The notes under the pieces were generated by a model that searched no databases, was not told the origin of the DNA, and worked only from the letters and a program-made list of their open reading frames with translations. DNA of 64,000 nucleotides, taken from contig NZ_JABGCB010000019.1 of the NCBI RefSeq assembly GCF_013149295.1, positions 22,485 to 86,484 on the forward strand, in the 5' to 3' direction. How positions within the stretch are numbered: the stretch's first letter is position 1; every line of letters starts with the position of its first letter. A program made the translations under genes and the position numbers. Source of the stretch: Novosphingobium sp. SG751A. Lineage in GTDB: Bacteria; Pseudomonadota; Alphaproteobacteria; Sphingomonadales; Sphingomonadaceae. Below, piece after piece: positions 36,306 to 45,271 of the stretch.

Positions 36306-36668
36306 GTGGCTCTCTATGAGCACGTGTTCCTGGCTCGCCAGGATCTGAGCCAAGCGCAGGTTGATGCGCTTGCCGCCACCGCCACCGAGATCATTGAAAC
36401 CAACGGGGGCAAGGTCACCAAGACCGAAACCTGGGGTCTCAAGAACCTCGCCTACAAGATCAAGCGCAACCGTAAGGCTCACTTTGTGATGCTGAACGTT
36501 GAAGCCCCCGCCGGCGTCACCGCCGAGCTGGAGCGCCAGATCGGTATCAACGAAGACATCATCCGTTTCATCACCGTTCGCGTTGATGAACTGGAAGCTG
36601 GCCCGTCGGTCCAGATGCGCAAGAACGATCGCGAGCGCAGCCGTCGCCGCGAACGCGAGGAGGCTTGA
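36306..36668 (+). CDS. rpsF: 30S ribosomal protein S6
   Basis: A 120-residue S6 beginning MALYEHVFLARQDLSQAQ from a GTG codon, with AAGGAAG just upstream. It pairs with S18 on the 30S platform. The C-terminus is basic (RKNDRERSRRREREEA) and lacks the poly-Glu tail of enterobacteria. First gene of rpsF-rpsR-rplI, three bases before rpsR. Confidence 0.98.
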   Translation: MALYEHVFLARQDLSQAQVDALAATATEIIETNGGKVTKTETWGLKNLAYKIKRNRKAHFVMLNVEAPAGVTAELERQIGINEDIIRFITVRVDELEAGPSVQMRKNDRERSRRREREEA

Positions 36669-36671
36669 TCC

Positions 36672-36896
36672 ATGGCTCGTGCATTTTTCCGTCGTCGCAA
36701 GAGCTGCCCCTTCTCGGGCAAGAACGCTCCCAAGATCGACTATAAGGACATCCGCCTGCTTCAGGGCTTCATGTCCGAACGTGGCAAGATCGTTCCCAGC
36801 CGCATCACCGCCGTTTCTGCCAAGAAGCAGCGTGAACTGGGCCAGGCGATCAAGCGCGCCCGCCATCTGGGCCTGCTGCCCTACCTCGTAAAGTAA
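36672..36896 (+). CDS. rpsR: 30S ribosomal protein S18
   Basis: A 74-residue S18 with the conserved core KIDYKDIRLLQGFMSERGKI and ITAVSAKKQRELGQAIKRAR. It keeps one Cys in RRRKSCPFSGK near the N-terminus. It binds S6 as a heterodimer; the gene sits between rpsF and rplI in the usual order. Confidence 0.98.
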   Translation: MARAFFRRRKSCPFSGKNAPKIDYKDIRLLQGFMSERGKIVPSRITAVSAKKQRELGQAIKRARHLGLLPYLVK

Positions 36897-36908
36897 GGGA
36901 GAAAATCC

Positions 36909-37502
36909 ATGCAGATCATTCTCCTCGAACGTATCGAGAAGCTGGGCCACATCGGTGACGTCGTCACCGTGAAGGACGGTTACGCCCGTAACTTCCTGCT
37001 GCCCAACAAGAAGGCGCTGCGCGCCAACGAAGCCAACCGCAAGGTGTTCGAAGCCCAGCGCGCCGACATCGAAAAGCGGAACGCGGAAGCCAAGGCTACT
37101 GCCGAAGGCCAGTCGGGTGACGTCGAAGGCAAGAGCGTGGTTCTGATCCGCGCCGCCTCGAACGCCGGCCACCTGTATGGCTCGGTTTCGGTGCGCGACA
37201 TCGCCGATGGCCTGAACGCCGAAGGCGCCAAGGTCAACAAGGCGATGATCGTTCTGGAACGTCCGATCAAGTCGATCGGCATCTATGACGTTCGCGTTGC
37301 TCTGCACCCCGAAGTCTCGGTGACCGTCAAGGTGAACGTTGCCCGTTCGCCCGACGAAGCCGAACTGCAGGCTCAGGGCGTCAACATCTCGGAAGCGCTG
37401 TTCGACAACGCCGTGGGCGGCTTCACCGAAGCCTATGACCCCAACGCAGAGCCCGGCGAAATTCCGTCGGACCTGCTGGAAGGTGAAACGGAAGCCGAGT
37501 AA
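36909..37502 (+). CDS. rplI: 50S ribosomal protein L9
   Basis: A 197-residue L9: the N-terminal rRNA-binding domain (MQIILLERIEKLGHIGDVVTVKDGYARNFLLP), the long linker helix and the C-terminal domain are present. Alphaproteobacterial L9 is longer than the 149 residues of E. coli because of an acidic C-terminal extension, seen here as DPNAEPGEIPSDLLEGETEAE. Last gene before an intrinsic terminator. Confidence 0.98.
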   Translation: MQIILLERIEKLGHIGDVVTVKDGYARNFLLPNKKALRANEANRKVFEAQRADIEKRNAEAKATAEGQSGDVEGKSVVLIRAASNAGHLYGSVSVRDIADGLNAEGAKVNKAMIVLERPIKSIGIYDVRVALHPEVSVTVKVNVARSPDEAELQAQGVNISEALFDNAVGGFTEAYDPNAEPGEIPSDLLEGETEAE

Positions 37503-37538
37503 TCGGTTTTCGCAGGCCTCCGGGCCCGAAAAGAATTA

Positions 37539-37567
37539 GGGGGTGTGGGAAACCGCGCCCCCTTTTT
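37539..37567 (+). terminator. Terminator after rplI
   Basis: GGGGGTGTGG (37539-37548), GAAA loop, CCGCGCCCCC (37553-37562) with two G-U pairs, followed by TTTTT. A standard intrinsic terminator ending the rpsF unit. Confidence 0.88.
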
Positions 37568-37574
37568 CTATGCG

Positions 37575-38579
37575 TTACTTCTTGATCCGCAGAAAACGCG
37601 CGGCATTGTTATACAGAATATCGCGCTTCTGTTCAGGCGTCAGATAGTCGGCGTTTTGAATGATGCCAATTGAATAGGCCATCAGCCCCGGCCACAGCAA
37701 TTGATCGGTGCCATACATCACCCGGTCGCCAAACCCGCCCTCGACAAGGCGCTGGATATAGCGATTCACTTCCTTGCGCGGATAGGACCAGATCAGGCCC
37801 GCGATATCGACATAGACATGGCTGTTGGCCTGAAGCAGCGTGAGCATGTTTTCGGCCATCGGATAGCCGGCATGCATCACCTGAATCCGCAATTTGGGAT
37901 GGCGGGCCAGCAGGTCTTCGAGCAGCAGCGGATTACCCATCGAGCCGCGGAAGCTGGAGCGCGAGACATTCGAACGCCCAGAGCCGCCTGTGCCCATGTG
38001 GATCGCCACAGGAATATCCAGCTTTTCGGCCAGCTCGAAATAGGGCTCTGCGCGCATGTCGCTGGGCGAAATGCCTTCATATTGCAGGCCGATCTCGCCC
38101 ATCACCTTGAAGCCATCCTTGGTGAAGGACACTTCGAGCCGCTTTAACTGATCGGCCTGATCGGGTGTAGTTACGCTCTTGAAGGCTGTACCAGGGATCA
38201 CGCGCTCGGGCGCGGCGGCCTGCCACTTCTTCACCTCAGCCGGATCGCCAAAGAACACGCCGGTCACATTCAACCGCTTCATCTCGGCCAGCACCTCGGG
38301 CATATATTGCCCCTTGGCCGCCGGATAGAGGCGCGGCGTGCAATCCTCCTTCGACCAACCAAACGATGCCTCGGGTCCATCGGCGGGGTCCGAGGCAAGG
38401 AAACGGTCAGCATTGGGACACATCGGCATGCCCCCGCTGGCAAATTCCCCAGCGTGCATATGCACGTCGATCACCGGGCCGGGCTCGCCTGCGGCGTTCT
38501 GCGCCATGGCTGTGCCAATCATGAAAACGTTACCAAGCATAGATGCGGTTAAAGCGGCTCGCAGGCCCGTCTTGCGCAT
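37575..38579 (-). CDS. Exported amidohydrolase-2 family hydrolase
   Basis: A 334-residue TIM-barrel amidohydrolase with a signal peptide (MRKTGLRAALTASMLGN... ending at AMAQ). Metal ligands are visible in VIDVHMHAGEF (HxH), VAIHMGTGG and VMHAGYP, and the catalytic Asp in MYGTDQLLW. The family includes decarboxylases and lactonases acting on aromatic or lactone substrates; the substrate here is unknown. ATG 38579 was chosen over 38654 because it gives the signal peptide. Divergent from amn. Confidence 0.85.
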   Translation of the reverse strand: MRKTGLRAALTASMLGNVFMIGTAMAQNAAGEPGPVIDVHMHAGEFASGGMPMCPNADRFLASDPADGPEASFGWSKEDCTPRLYPAAKGQYMPEVLAEMKRLNVTGVFFGDPAEVKKWQAAAPERVIPGTAFKSVTTPDQADQLKRLEVSFTKDGFKVMGEIGLQYEGISPSDMRAEPYFELAEKLDIPVAIHMGTGGSGRSNVSRSSFRGSMGNPLLLEDLLARHPKLRIQVMHAGYPMAENMLTLLQANSHVYVDIAGLIWSYPRKEVNRYIQRLVEGGFGDRVMYGTDQLLWPGLMAYSIGIIQNADYLTPEQKRDILYNNAARFLRIKK

Positions 38580-38725
38580 TCTCTCTCTCCCATGGGATGA
38601 AATGTCGGGACGCCTTCCCTGTTTCGCGCCCGCGCAGCCATCCTTGCGCGCCAATCTTACGCCGTCAAGTCAGCCATTTCTTCGCCCCCTCTTGCAGCGC
38701 AGCGCAAGTGCGATAGTTTTACCCC

Positions 38726-40156
38726 ATGAACACAGAGCAAATCATCACCCAATTGAGCGCCATCTATGATGCCGCCGTCGCCACATTGCGGGCCGATATT
38801 GCGGCCTTTGCCGAAAATGGCACGATCCCGCCCGCCTCGCGGATTGCCGAAAACGCCTGGTGCTATCCCGAATTGCGTGTCCATTATTCCGGCCACGAGA
38901 CCCATCCCGATGCCAGTCGCGCCTTTGGCCGTCTCAGCGATGCCGGTTCCTATGCCACCACCGTCACCAAGCCCCACCTGTTTGCAGGCTATCTTGACGA
39001 GCAATTGCTGACACTGGCCGAAGATTATGAAATCACGGTCGAAGTCGCCCGGTCGAATCAGCAGATCCCCTTTCCCTATGTGCTGGACGCCACCAACGCC
39101 ACCTCGGCCCGGCCATGGGAATTGGCACAGCATTTCCCGACCACCGAACTGGCGCTGATCGGCGATGAATTGTCCGACGGGCTGGTCGATATGGGTCAGG
39201 ATGGGCAGGTCATGCCGCTGGCCCTGTTCGACGGGCTGCGCACCGATTTCAGCCTCGCGCGTCTGGCGCATTACACCGGCACCAGCCCCAGCCATTTCCA
39301 GCGCTATATTCTCTTCACCAACTATCACCGCTATGTCGATGAATTCGTCGATTGGGCGGGCCAGCAATTGGGCGAGAACGGCTATACGGCGCTGTCTGGT
39401 GCGGGCGGGCTGTATCTGACCCAGCGGCATGACAATGCGCGTGTGCTGCTCTCCGACACGGCCTGGCGGCGGCATCAGATGCCCGCCTATCACCTGATCG
39501 GTCCGAACCGCAGCGGGATCACGCTGGTCAATATTGGCGTTGGCCCTTCCAATGCGAAAACGATCTGCGACCACCTTGCGGTTTTAAGGCCCGAAGCATG
39601 GCTGATGATCGGTCATTGCGGCGGCCTGCGCGATACGCAGAAGATCGGCGATTATGTGCTGGCCCATGCTTATCTGCGCGATGATCATGTGCTCGATCCG
39701 GTCCTGCCGCCCGAAATCCCCATCCCGGCCATTGCAGAAGTGCAGCGGGCGCTGGAACATGCCGCCGAGATCATTTCCGGCCAGACCGGCGCGAACCTGA
39801 AGAAGCGTCTGCGCACCGGCACTGTGGTGACGACCGATGATCGCAACTGGGAATTGCGCTACACGCTCTCAGCCCAGCGTTTCAGCCTGAGCCGGGCGGT
39901 GGGCATCGATATGGAAAGCGCAACCATCGCCGCGCAGGGGTACCGCTTCCGCGTTCCCTATGGCACGCTGCTCTGCGTCTCGGACAAGCCGCTGCATGGC
40001 GAGATCAAGCTGCCCGGACAGGCAAACCGCTTCTATGAGGAAGCCATCGCCGCCCATCTGGCCATCGGCACCACCACGGTCGATCTGCTGCGCGCCGAGG
40101 GACAGCGGCTGCATTCACGCAAGCTGCGCGCTTTCCGCGAGCCGCCATTCCGCTGA
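38726..40156 (+). CDS. amn: AMP nucleosidase
   Basis: A 476-residue enzyme that hydrolyses AMP to adenine and ribose-5-phosphate, regulating adenylate pools. The N-terminal regulatory domain (to about residue 170) precedes the nucleoside-phosphorylase-like catalytic domain, seen as NIGVGPSNAKTICDHL, IGHCGGLRDTQKIGDYVLA and AVGIDMESATIAAQGYR. Length agrees with E. coli Amn. It stands alone and ends at a bidirectional terminator shared with rplQ. Confidence 0.95.
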   Translation: MNTEQIITQLSAIYDAAVATLRADIAAFAENGTIPPASRIAENAWCYPELRVHYSGHETHPDASRAFGRLSDAGSYATTVTKPHLFAGYLDEQLLTLAEDYEITVEVARSNQQIPFPYVLDATNATSARPWELAQHFPTTELALIGDELSDGLVDMGQDGQVMPLALFDGLRTDFSLARLAHYTGTSPSHFQRYILFTNYHRYVDEFVDWAGQQLGENGYTALSGAGGLYLTQRHDNARVLLSDTAWRRHQMPAYHLIGPNRSGITLVNIGVGPSNAKTICDHLAVLRPEAWLMIGHCGGLRDTQKIGDYVLAHAYLRDDHVLDPVLPPEIPIPAIAEVQRALEHAAEIISGQTGANLKKRLRTGTVVTTDDRNWELRYTLSAQRFSLSRAVGIDMESATIAAQGYRFRVPYGTLLCVSDKPLHGEIKLPGQANRFYEEAIAAHLAIGTTTVDLLRAEGQRLHSRKLRAFREPPFR

Positions 40157-40176
40157 TTACCCGTTACGGGCAAAGA

Positions 40177-40212
40177 AAAACCGCCGTGGCATCATCTGCC
40201 ACGGCGGGTTTT
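40177..40212. terminator. Bidirectional terminator between amn and rplQ
   Basis: An 11-base perfect stem (40181-40191 with 40197-40207) with a 5-base loop, flanked by AAAAA on the left and TTTT on the right. It ends both amn (plus) and the alpha operon (minus). Confidence 0.88.
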
Positions 40213-40242
40213 CTATTGCGACCTTTGGAAGATCAGCGAGAA

Positions 40243-40659
40243 TTATTCCTCACCTTCATCCGCAGTCAGAACCGGACCCGAGTCCTGGCCCTTAGCGGCC
40301 ACGTCACGGTCAACCAGTTCGATAATCGCCAGCGGCGCAGCGTCCGATGCACGGATGCCGGCCTTGATCACGCGGGTGTAGCCACCGTTGCGATCCGAAT
40401 AGCGCGAAGCCAGGACGTCGAACAGCTTAACCAGCTGAGCATCGTCCTGCAGGCGGGCGTGCGCCAAACGACGGTTCGAAAGACCGCCACGCTTAGCCAG
40501 CGTGATCAGCTTTTCGAGGTAGGGGCGCAGTTCCTTGGCCTTGGGAACAGTGGTCAGGATCTGCTCATGCTTGATGAGCGAAGCCGACAGGTTGCGCAGC
40601 AGCGACTGGCGATGCTGGCTGGTGCGGTTCAGCTTACGCTGGCCGTACTTATGACGCAT
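40243..40659 (-). CDS. rplQ: 50S ribosomal protein L17
   Basis: A 138-residue L17 (MRHKYGQRKLNRTSQHRQSL) with the alphaproteobacterial acidic C-terminus ending DEGEE. Last gene of the alpha operon rpsM-rpsK-rpoA-rplQ; it lies 116 bases downstream of rpoA and before a terminator. Confidence 0.98.
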   Translation of the reverse strand: MRHKYGQRKLNRTSQHRQSLLRNLSASLIKHEQILTTVPKAKELRPYLEKLITLAKRGGLSNRRLAHARLQDDAQLVKLFDVLASRYSDRNGGYTRVIKAGIRASDAAPLAIIELVDRDVAAKGQDSGPVLTADEGEE

Positions 40660-40775
40660 TGTATGTTCCTTCGCGTTCGTAGGGGGGCCGTTTCAGGTAC
40701 CCCGATCCAGGCGACATTTGACGGCTGCCACCAAAACCGTTTGGCGGGGCCGGTTTCCCAGCCCCGCCGAAACTT

Positions 40776-41837
40776 TTAGCCCAGCAGCTCTTGTTCGAGC
40801 TTCTTGGCCATTTCCTCGATGTTCTCAGGCGGCCAACCGGGGATATCCATCCCCAGACGCAGCCCCATCGAAGAAAGCACTTCCTTGATCTCGTTGAGCG
40901 ACTTGCGGCCGAAATTCGGCGTGCGCAGCATCTCGGCTTCGGTCTTCTGAACCAGATCGCCGATGTAGATGATGTTGTCGTTCTTGAGGCAGTTGGCCGA
41001 GCGAACCGACAGCTCCAGCTCATCCACCTTCTTGAGAAGGTAACGGTTGAGCTGGTTGGTGTCGCCTTCTTCCGGAGCGGCAGCAGCAATGCCGCCGATC
41101 ATCGGAGCCGCACCAACCGGGGCGATATCCTCGAAGTGGACGAACAGAGCCAACTGGTCCTGCAGGATGCGCGCAGCATAAGCCACCGCGTCTTCCGGCG
41201 TGACCGTGCCATCAGTTTCCACCGAAAGGCTCAGCTTGTCATAGTCCAGTTCCTGACCGATACGCGCATTGTCAACCTTGTAGCTGACCTGACGCACCGG
41301 CGAGTAAAGCGAGTCGACCGGGATGAGGCCGATCGGCGCATCAATCGGACGGTTCTGCACTGCGGGAACATAGCCCTTGCCGCTGTCCGCGGTCAGTTCC
41401 ATGTTCAGCGTCGCGCCTTCGTCGAGGTGACAAATCACGAGGTCCTTGTTCATGACCTCGATGTCGCCCGTCACCGCGATATCGCCAGCGCGCACTTCGC
41501 CCGGACCGGTGGCCGAGAGCTGCAAGCGCTTCGGGCCTTCGCCCTGCATCTTGAGCGCAATCTGCTTAACATTCAGAACGATGTCGGTAACGTCTTCACG
41601 CACACCGGTCAGCGAGCTGAACTCATGCAGCACGTTCTCGATCTTGATCGAGGTGATCGCGGCGCCCTGCAGAGAAGAAAGCAGGACGCGACGCAGCGCA
41701 TTGCCCAGCGTCAGACCGAAACCGCGTTCCAGCGGTTCGGCGACGAAGGTCGCGCGGCGCTTGGGGTCGTTCCCCGGCTTGACTTCGAGGCTGTTGGGCT
41801 TCTTCAGTTCCTGCCAGTTCTTGATGTTGACAGTCAT
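40776..41837 (-). CDS. rpoA: RNA polymerase alpha subunit
   Basis: A 353-residue alpha subunit. The N-terminal dimerisation domain has LERGFGLTLGNALRRVLLSS; the C-terminal domain has ELSVRSANCLKNDNIIYIGD and TPNFGRKSLNEIKEVLSSMG for UP-element and activator contacts. It is expressed within the alpha operon between rpsK and rplQ. Slightly longer than E. coli (329) because of the inter-domain linker. Confidence 0.99.
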   Translation of the reverse strand: MTVNIKNWQELKKPNSLEVKPGNDPKRRATFVAEPLERGFGLTLGNALRRVLLSSLQGAAITSIKIENVLHEFSSLTGVREDVTDIVLNVKQIALKMQGEGPKRLQLSATGPGEVRAGDIAVTGDIEVMNKDLVICHLDEGATLNMELTADSGKGYVPAVQNRPIDAPIGLIPVDSLYSPVRQVSYKVDNARIGQELDYDKLSLSVETDGTVTPEDAVAYAARILQDQLALFVHFEDIAPVGAAPMIGGIAAAAPEEGDTNQLNRYLLKKVDELELSVRSANCLKNDNIIYIGDLVQKTEAEMLRTPNFGRKSLNEIKEVLSSMGLRLGMDIPGWPPENIEEMAKKLEQELLG

Positions 41838-41952
41838 GGACTTCCCCTGATTTCTCTACTGGCGGGAACGACCACGGCGTTCCCGCACGATGCGGGCCGC
41901 GGTCGATCCTTGTGGCTGCGCGGACGGCAAAACACCGCCCGCGCAAGCACGA

Positions 41953-42342
41953 TCAGACGCGGCGACGCTTCGAAGGACGCACACCGTTGTGCGGAATCGG
42001 GGTCACATCGCGAATCGAGGTGATGGTGAAGCCGACAGCCTGCAGAGCGCGCAGAGCGCTTTCGCGGCCAGAGCCGGGGCCCTTGACTTCGACTTCCAGG
42101 GTGCGGACGCCGTGTTCGGCGGCCTTCTTGCCGGCGTCATCCGCAGCCACCTGAGCGGCATACGGGGTCGACTTGCGGCTGCCCTTGAAGCCCATCATGC
42201 CGGCGCTGGACCAGCTGATCGCATTGCCCTGAGCGTCGGTGATGGTCACCATCGTGTTGTTGAAGCTGGCGTTGACATGCGCAATGCCGCTCGAAATATT
42301 CTTACGTTCCCGCTTGCGAAGGCGCTGGGGTTCACGTGCCAT
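41953..42342 (-). CDS. rpsK: 30S ribosomal protein S11
   Basis: A 129-residue S11 with the conserved NASFNNTMVTITDAQGNAIS and the C-terminal IRDVTPIPHNGVRPSKRRRV. It lies 51 bases downstream of rpsM and 115 bases before rpoA in the alpha operon. Confidence 0.98.
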   Translation of the reverse strand: MAREPQRLRKRERKNISSGIAHVNASFNNTMVTITDAQGNAISWSSAGMMGFKGSRKSTPYAAQVAADDAGKKAAEHGVRTLEVEVKGPGSGRESALRALQAVGFTITSIRDVTPIPHNGVRPSKRRRV

Positions 42343-42393
42343 GGGATCTTATCCTCGTCTTCTGGTCAAATAGATGAAGGTAGCGGGAACCGC

Positions 42394-42762
42394 TTACTTC
42401 TTCTTACCAGCGATGGGCTTGGCCTTACCCTTGCGGGTGCGGGCGTTGGTGTGGGTGCGCTGACCGCGAACGGGCAGCCCCTTACGGTGACGCAGGCCGC
42501 GATAGCAGGCCAGATCCATCAGACGCTTGATGTTCATCGCGGTTTCGCGACGAAGATCGCCTTCCACGGTGTGTTCGGCGTCAATGGCTTCGCGGATGTG
42601 AAGGACTTCGGCGTCCGACAGTTCCTGAACGCGACGGCTGTGGTCGATACCCAGCTTGTCAGCGATCTGCTTGGCCTTGAACGAGCCGATACCATGAATG
42701 TAGGTCAGCGCGATGATAACGCGCTTGTTGGTGGGGATATTAACCCCGGCAATACGAGCCAC
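42394..42762 (-). CDS. rpsM: 30S ribosomal protein S13
   Basis: A 122-residue S13 (ARIAGVNIPTNKRVIIALTY). I chose GTG 42762 rather than the ATG 12 bases earlier: the product then starts at the family-typical (M)ARIAG and GGAG lies about eight bases upstream. S13 contacts tRNA and the 50S bridge. First gene of the alpha operon, with a long leader that contains a candidate 12-codon upstream frame. Confidence 0.97.
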   Translation of the reverse strand: MARIAGVNIPTNKRVIIALTYIHGIGSFKAKQIADKLGIDHSRRVQELSDAEVLHIREAIDAEHTVEGDLRRETAMNIKRLMDLACYRGLRHRKGLPVRGQRTHTNARTRKGKAKPIAGKKK

Positions 42763-42865
42763 TCTTTTCTCCATGCTCCACAGGGATATGCAGCAAGGCC
42801 GCCTCAAAGAGGCAACAGGCCACACACCCCCATCTCAACGCTTTTTCACAACGACGAAAGCCAGA

Positions 42866-42904
42866 TCACCTTGACGGCAAAAAGCCCGACGGGCGCACAA
42901 TCAT
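42866..42904 (-). CDS. Candidate 12-residue leader peptide upstream of rpsM
   Basis: A short frame encoding MIVRPSGFLPSR has a perfect AGGAGG (42915-42910) five bases before its ATG. It starts about 40 bases after the predicted start of the alpha-operon transcript and overlaps a small GC stem followed by TTTTT. A reading ribosome could affect this leader structure. Too short for comparison from one genome. Confidence 0.35.
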   Translation of the reverse strand: MIVRPSGFLPSR

Positions 42905-42949
42905 TAGTGCCTCCTGCCGGACTTACCCGTTTTCGACATGCGAAGAGCG

Positions 42950-42978
42950 CGCCTAGACCGATTCGCCTGACAAGTCAA
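42950..42978 (-). promoter_or_regulatory. rpsM (alpha operon) promoter
   Basis: TTGACT (42978-42973), 17 bases, TAGGCG (42955-42950), then CGCTC. It lies in the 337-base gap 42763-43099 between adk and rpsM and leaves a leader of about 180 bases. Confidence 0.6.
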
Positions 42979-43050
42979 CGCGAGCGATCAAATTTTTGCG
43001 GAAAGGTAAACCGGAAAATTCCGCCCCTTCCGCACTGCTCTTCAAAATGG

Positions 43051-43091
43051 AAAAACCCGCCCTCACCTGCCAATCAAGCCGCAAGGACGGG
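43051..43091 (-). terminator. Terminator after adk
   Basis: On the minus strand CCCGTCC pairs with GGGCGGG (one G-U), with a large partly paired loop, followed by TTTTT (43055-43051). It ends the rplO-secY-adk unit. Confidence 0.65.
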
Positions 43092-43099
43092 TAATTACC

Positions 43100-43744
43100 T
43101 TAAGCGATAATCCGCTCGATCGCATCAGTGACATGGCCCAGTTCAGCCATGCCATTCACGCGGGCAACGATTCCGCGCGCCTCATAGATCGGCAGGATCG
43201 GTGCGGTCTTGGCGCGATATTCGGCCATGCGCGTGCGCACCGTTTCCTCATTATCGTCGGGACGGCGCTTAAATTCGGTACCGTTGCACTTGTCGCAAAC
43301 ACCAAAGGCCTTGGGCTGCTCGAATTTGTCGTGATAGCCCTTGCCGCAATTGGCGCAGGTAAAGCGACCAGTGATGCGCTCGACCAGAGCATCTTCATCA
43401 ACGTCCAGCTCGATCACATGATCCAGCTTGCGGCCACGCTCACCCAGAATGGAGTCGAGCGATTCCGCCTGCGCCGCCGTACGCGGGTAGCCGTCGAAAA
43501 TCGCGCCAGCTTCGGGCCCCATGCTGTCCAGCTCTTCACCGATCAGCGCCGAAACAATCGCGTCCGACACCAGTTCGCCGCGCTCCATGACAGCCTTGGC
43601 CTCGAGACCCACGGGCGTGCCCGCCTTGACGGCCGCGCGCAACATATCGCCGGTCGAAAGCTGGCGAAAGCCATGACGCTCGACAAGGCGCTGGGCCTGA
43701 GTGCCCTTACCGGCCCCTGGCGGTCCAAGCAAAATGATATTCAC
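43100..43744 (-). CDS. adk: Adenylate kinase
   Basis: A 214-residue long-form kinase interconverting ATP+AMP and 2 ADP. P-loop GPPGAGKGTQ (7-16); the LID domain carries a four-Cys zinc site (C130, C133, C150, C153), as in many Gram-positive and some alphaproteobacterial forms. GTG 43744 starts the normal (M)NIILLG N-terminus, with GGAGG upstream. It directly follows secY by 41 bases. Confidence 0.97.
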   Translation of the reverse strand: MNIILLGPPGAGKGTQAQRLVERHGFRQLSTGDMLRAAVKAGTPVGLEAKAVMERGELVSDAIVSALIGEELDSMGPEAGAIFDGYPRTAAQAESLDSILGERGRKLDHVIELDVDEDALVERITGRFTCANCGKGYHDKFEQPKAFGVCDKCNGTEFKRRPDDNEETVRTRMAEYRAKTAPILPIYEARGIVARVNGMAELGHVTDAIERIIA

Positions 43745-43785
43745 TGGTCTCTCCCCTCCGTTCAGACCATCCAAGGCGGCGCGCG

Positions 43786-45153
43786 TTAGCGCATCCGCCC
43801 CTTGAGTTTCGCTTTCTTGATCAGATCACCATACTGGTGAGCCAACAGATGCGACTGGATCTGCGTGATGGTATCCACGGTCACGTTCACCACGATCAGC
43901 AAGCTCGTGCCGCCGGCCACCACCAGCCGCAGCCCGGTTTGCTCCATGAAGAACTCGGGCACAACACAGACTATGGTAATATAGGCAGCGCCGATTACGG
44001 TGATTCGCGTCAGAACATAATCGAGGTAGGTCGACGTATTCTTGCCCGGACGGATGCCCGGAATGAAGCCGCCGTTGCGCTTGAGGTTGTCGGCCGTCTC
44101 TTCCGGATTGAACACCACAGCGGTGTAGAAGAAGCAGAAGAAGACGATGCCCAACGCATAAAGCGCCATGTAGAGCGGCTTGCCGTGCCCCAGATACTGA
44201 TTGAGCGTGACGATTACATTGCCCAGCGTCGAATCAGGCGCGACCGATTTGCCGGCAAATTGCGTGATGGTCAGCGGCAGCAGCAGCAGCGAGCTGGCGA
44301 AGATCGGCGGAATCACACCCGCGGTGTTGATCTTGAGCGGCAGATGACTGCGGTCCGCCTGCATCATGCCATTCTGAGTCGCACGCTTGGGATACTGGAT
44401 CAGCAAACGGCGCGTGGCGCGTTCCATAAAGCTGATGAAGAGGATCATGCCGATCACCAGCGCCACCATCGCAAAGATGGTCAGCCCGTTGACCGAACCC
44501 GAACGCCCGCCTTCAAACAGCTGGATGAAGAATTGCGGCATCTGGGCCACAATACCGGCCATGATGATCAGCGAGGTGCCGTTGCCGATGCCGCGACTGG
44601 TGATCTGTTCGCCCAGCCAAAGCAGGAACATCGTCCCGCCGATCAGCGAAATCACCGCGCAGACGCGGAACAGCATGCCCGGAATAACCACAGCCTGAAG
44701 CCCGGCGGAAGTGCCGTAGGCCTCAAGACCCGAAGCGATTGCCCAGCCCTGAATGGCGGTCAGCAGCACCGCACCATAGCGCGTCCACTGGTTCAGCTTC
44801 TTGCGCCCGCTCTCGCCTTCCTTCTTCAGGGAGGCCAGCGCCGGATGCAGCGAAGCGGCAAGCTGCACGACAATCGAGGCCGTGATATAGGGCATGACAC
44901 CAAGCGCGATGAGGCTCATGCGCTCAAGACTGCCGCCCGAAAAAGTGTTGAAAATGTCGAGAATGCCACCCTGCGTCTTGGAGTAAAGCTGCTGGAGCAC
45001 CAGCGGATTGACGCCCGGAAGCGGGACAAAGCTCAGAAAACGAAAGACAATCAGCGCCCCGACGGTGAACCAGATGCGGCTCTTGAGTTCCGTCGCCTTG
45101 TTAAAATTGGCGAGACTGAGTGTACTGGCGATATTATCGGCGCGCGATGCCAT
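43786..45153 (-). CDS. secY: Preprotein translocase subunit SecY
   Basis: A 455-residue, ten-helix channel protein of the Sec translocon. Typical segments are FVPLPGV near TM1, the plug region GGSLERMSLIALGVMPYITASI, and the cytoplasmic loop AVVFNPEETADNLKRNGGFIPGIRPGK. ATG 45153 (MASRADNI) was preferred to a TTG four codons earlier. Between rplO and adk, as in most bacteria. Confidence 0.98.
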   Translation of the reverse strand: MASRADNIASTLSLANFNKATELKSRIWFTVGALIVFRFLSFVPLPGVNPLVLQQLYSKTQGGILDIFNTFSGGSLERMSLIALGVMPYITASIVVQLAASLHPALASLKKEGESGRKKLNQWTRYGAVLLTAIQGWAIASGLEAYGTSAGLQAVVIPGMLFRVCAVISLIGGTMFLLWLGEQITSRGIGNGTSLIIMAGIVAQMPQFFIQLFEGGRSGSVNGLTIFAMVALVIGMILFISFMERATRRLLIQYPKRATQNGMMQADRSHLPLKINTAGVIPPIFASSLLLLPLTITQFAGKSVAPDSTLGNVIVTLNQYLGHGKPLYMALYALGIVFFCFFYTAVVFNPEETADNLKRNGGFIPGIRPGKNTSTYLDYVLTRITVIGAAYITIVCVVPEFFMEQTGLRLVVAGGTSLLIVVNVTVDTITQIQSHLLAHQYGDLIKKAKLKGRMR

Positions 45154-45271
45154 AGGATTGCTCAAACCCTGACCCTGGCCGCCAAAATGGGCGGCGGACC
45201 TTTACCCATAGGTGGGAAAGGATAAGGACTGCGGGCGGGGATACAACCCCCGCCCGCAAGCCCAAACCAAA

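Larger units (their letters stand above)
42763..43099. other. Gene-free interval between adk and rpsM
   Basis: From right to left (the minus-strand reading direction) this 337-base interval holds the adk terminator (43091-43051), the alpha-operon promoter (42978-42950), a 12-codon candidate leader frame (42904-42866) and the remaining rpsM leader. No further gene is visible. Confidence 0.7.

Noticed and set aside
40791..42023. Long plus-strand frame across rpoA and rpsK
   Set aside because: Antisense shadow of well-recognised genes on the minus strand.
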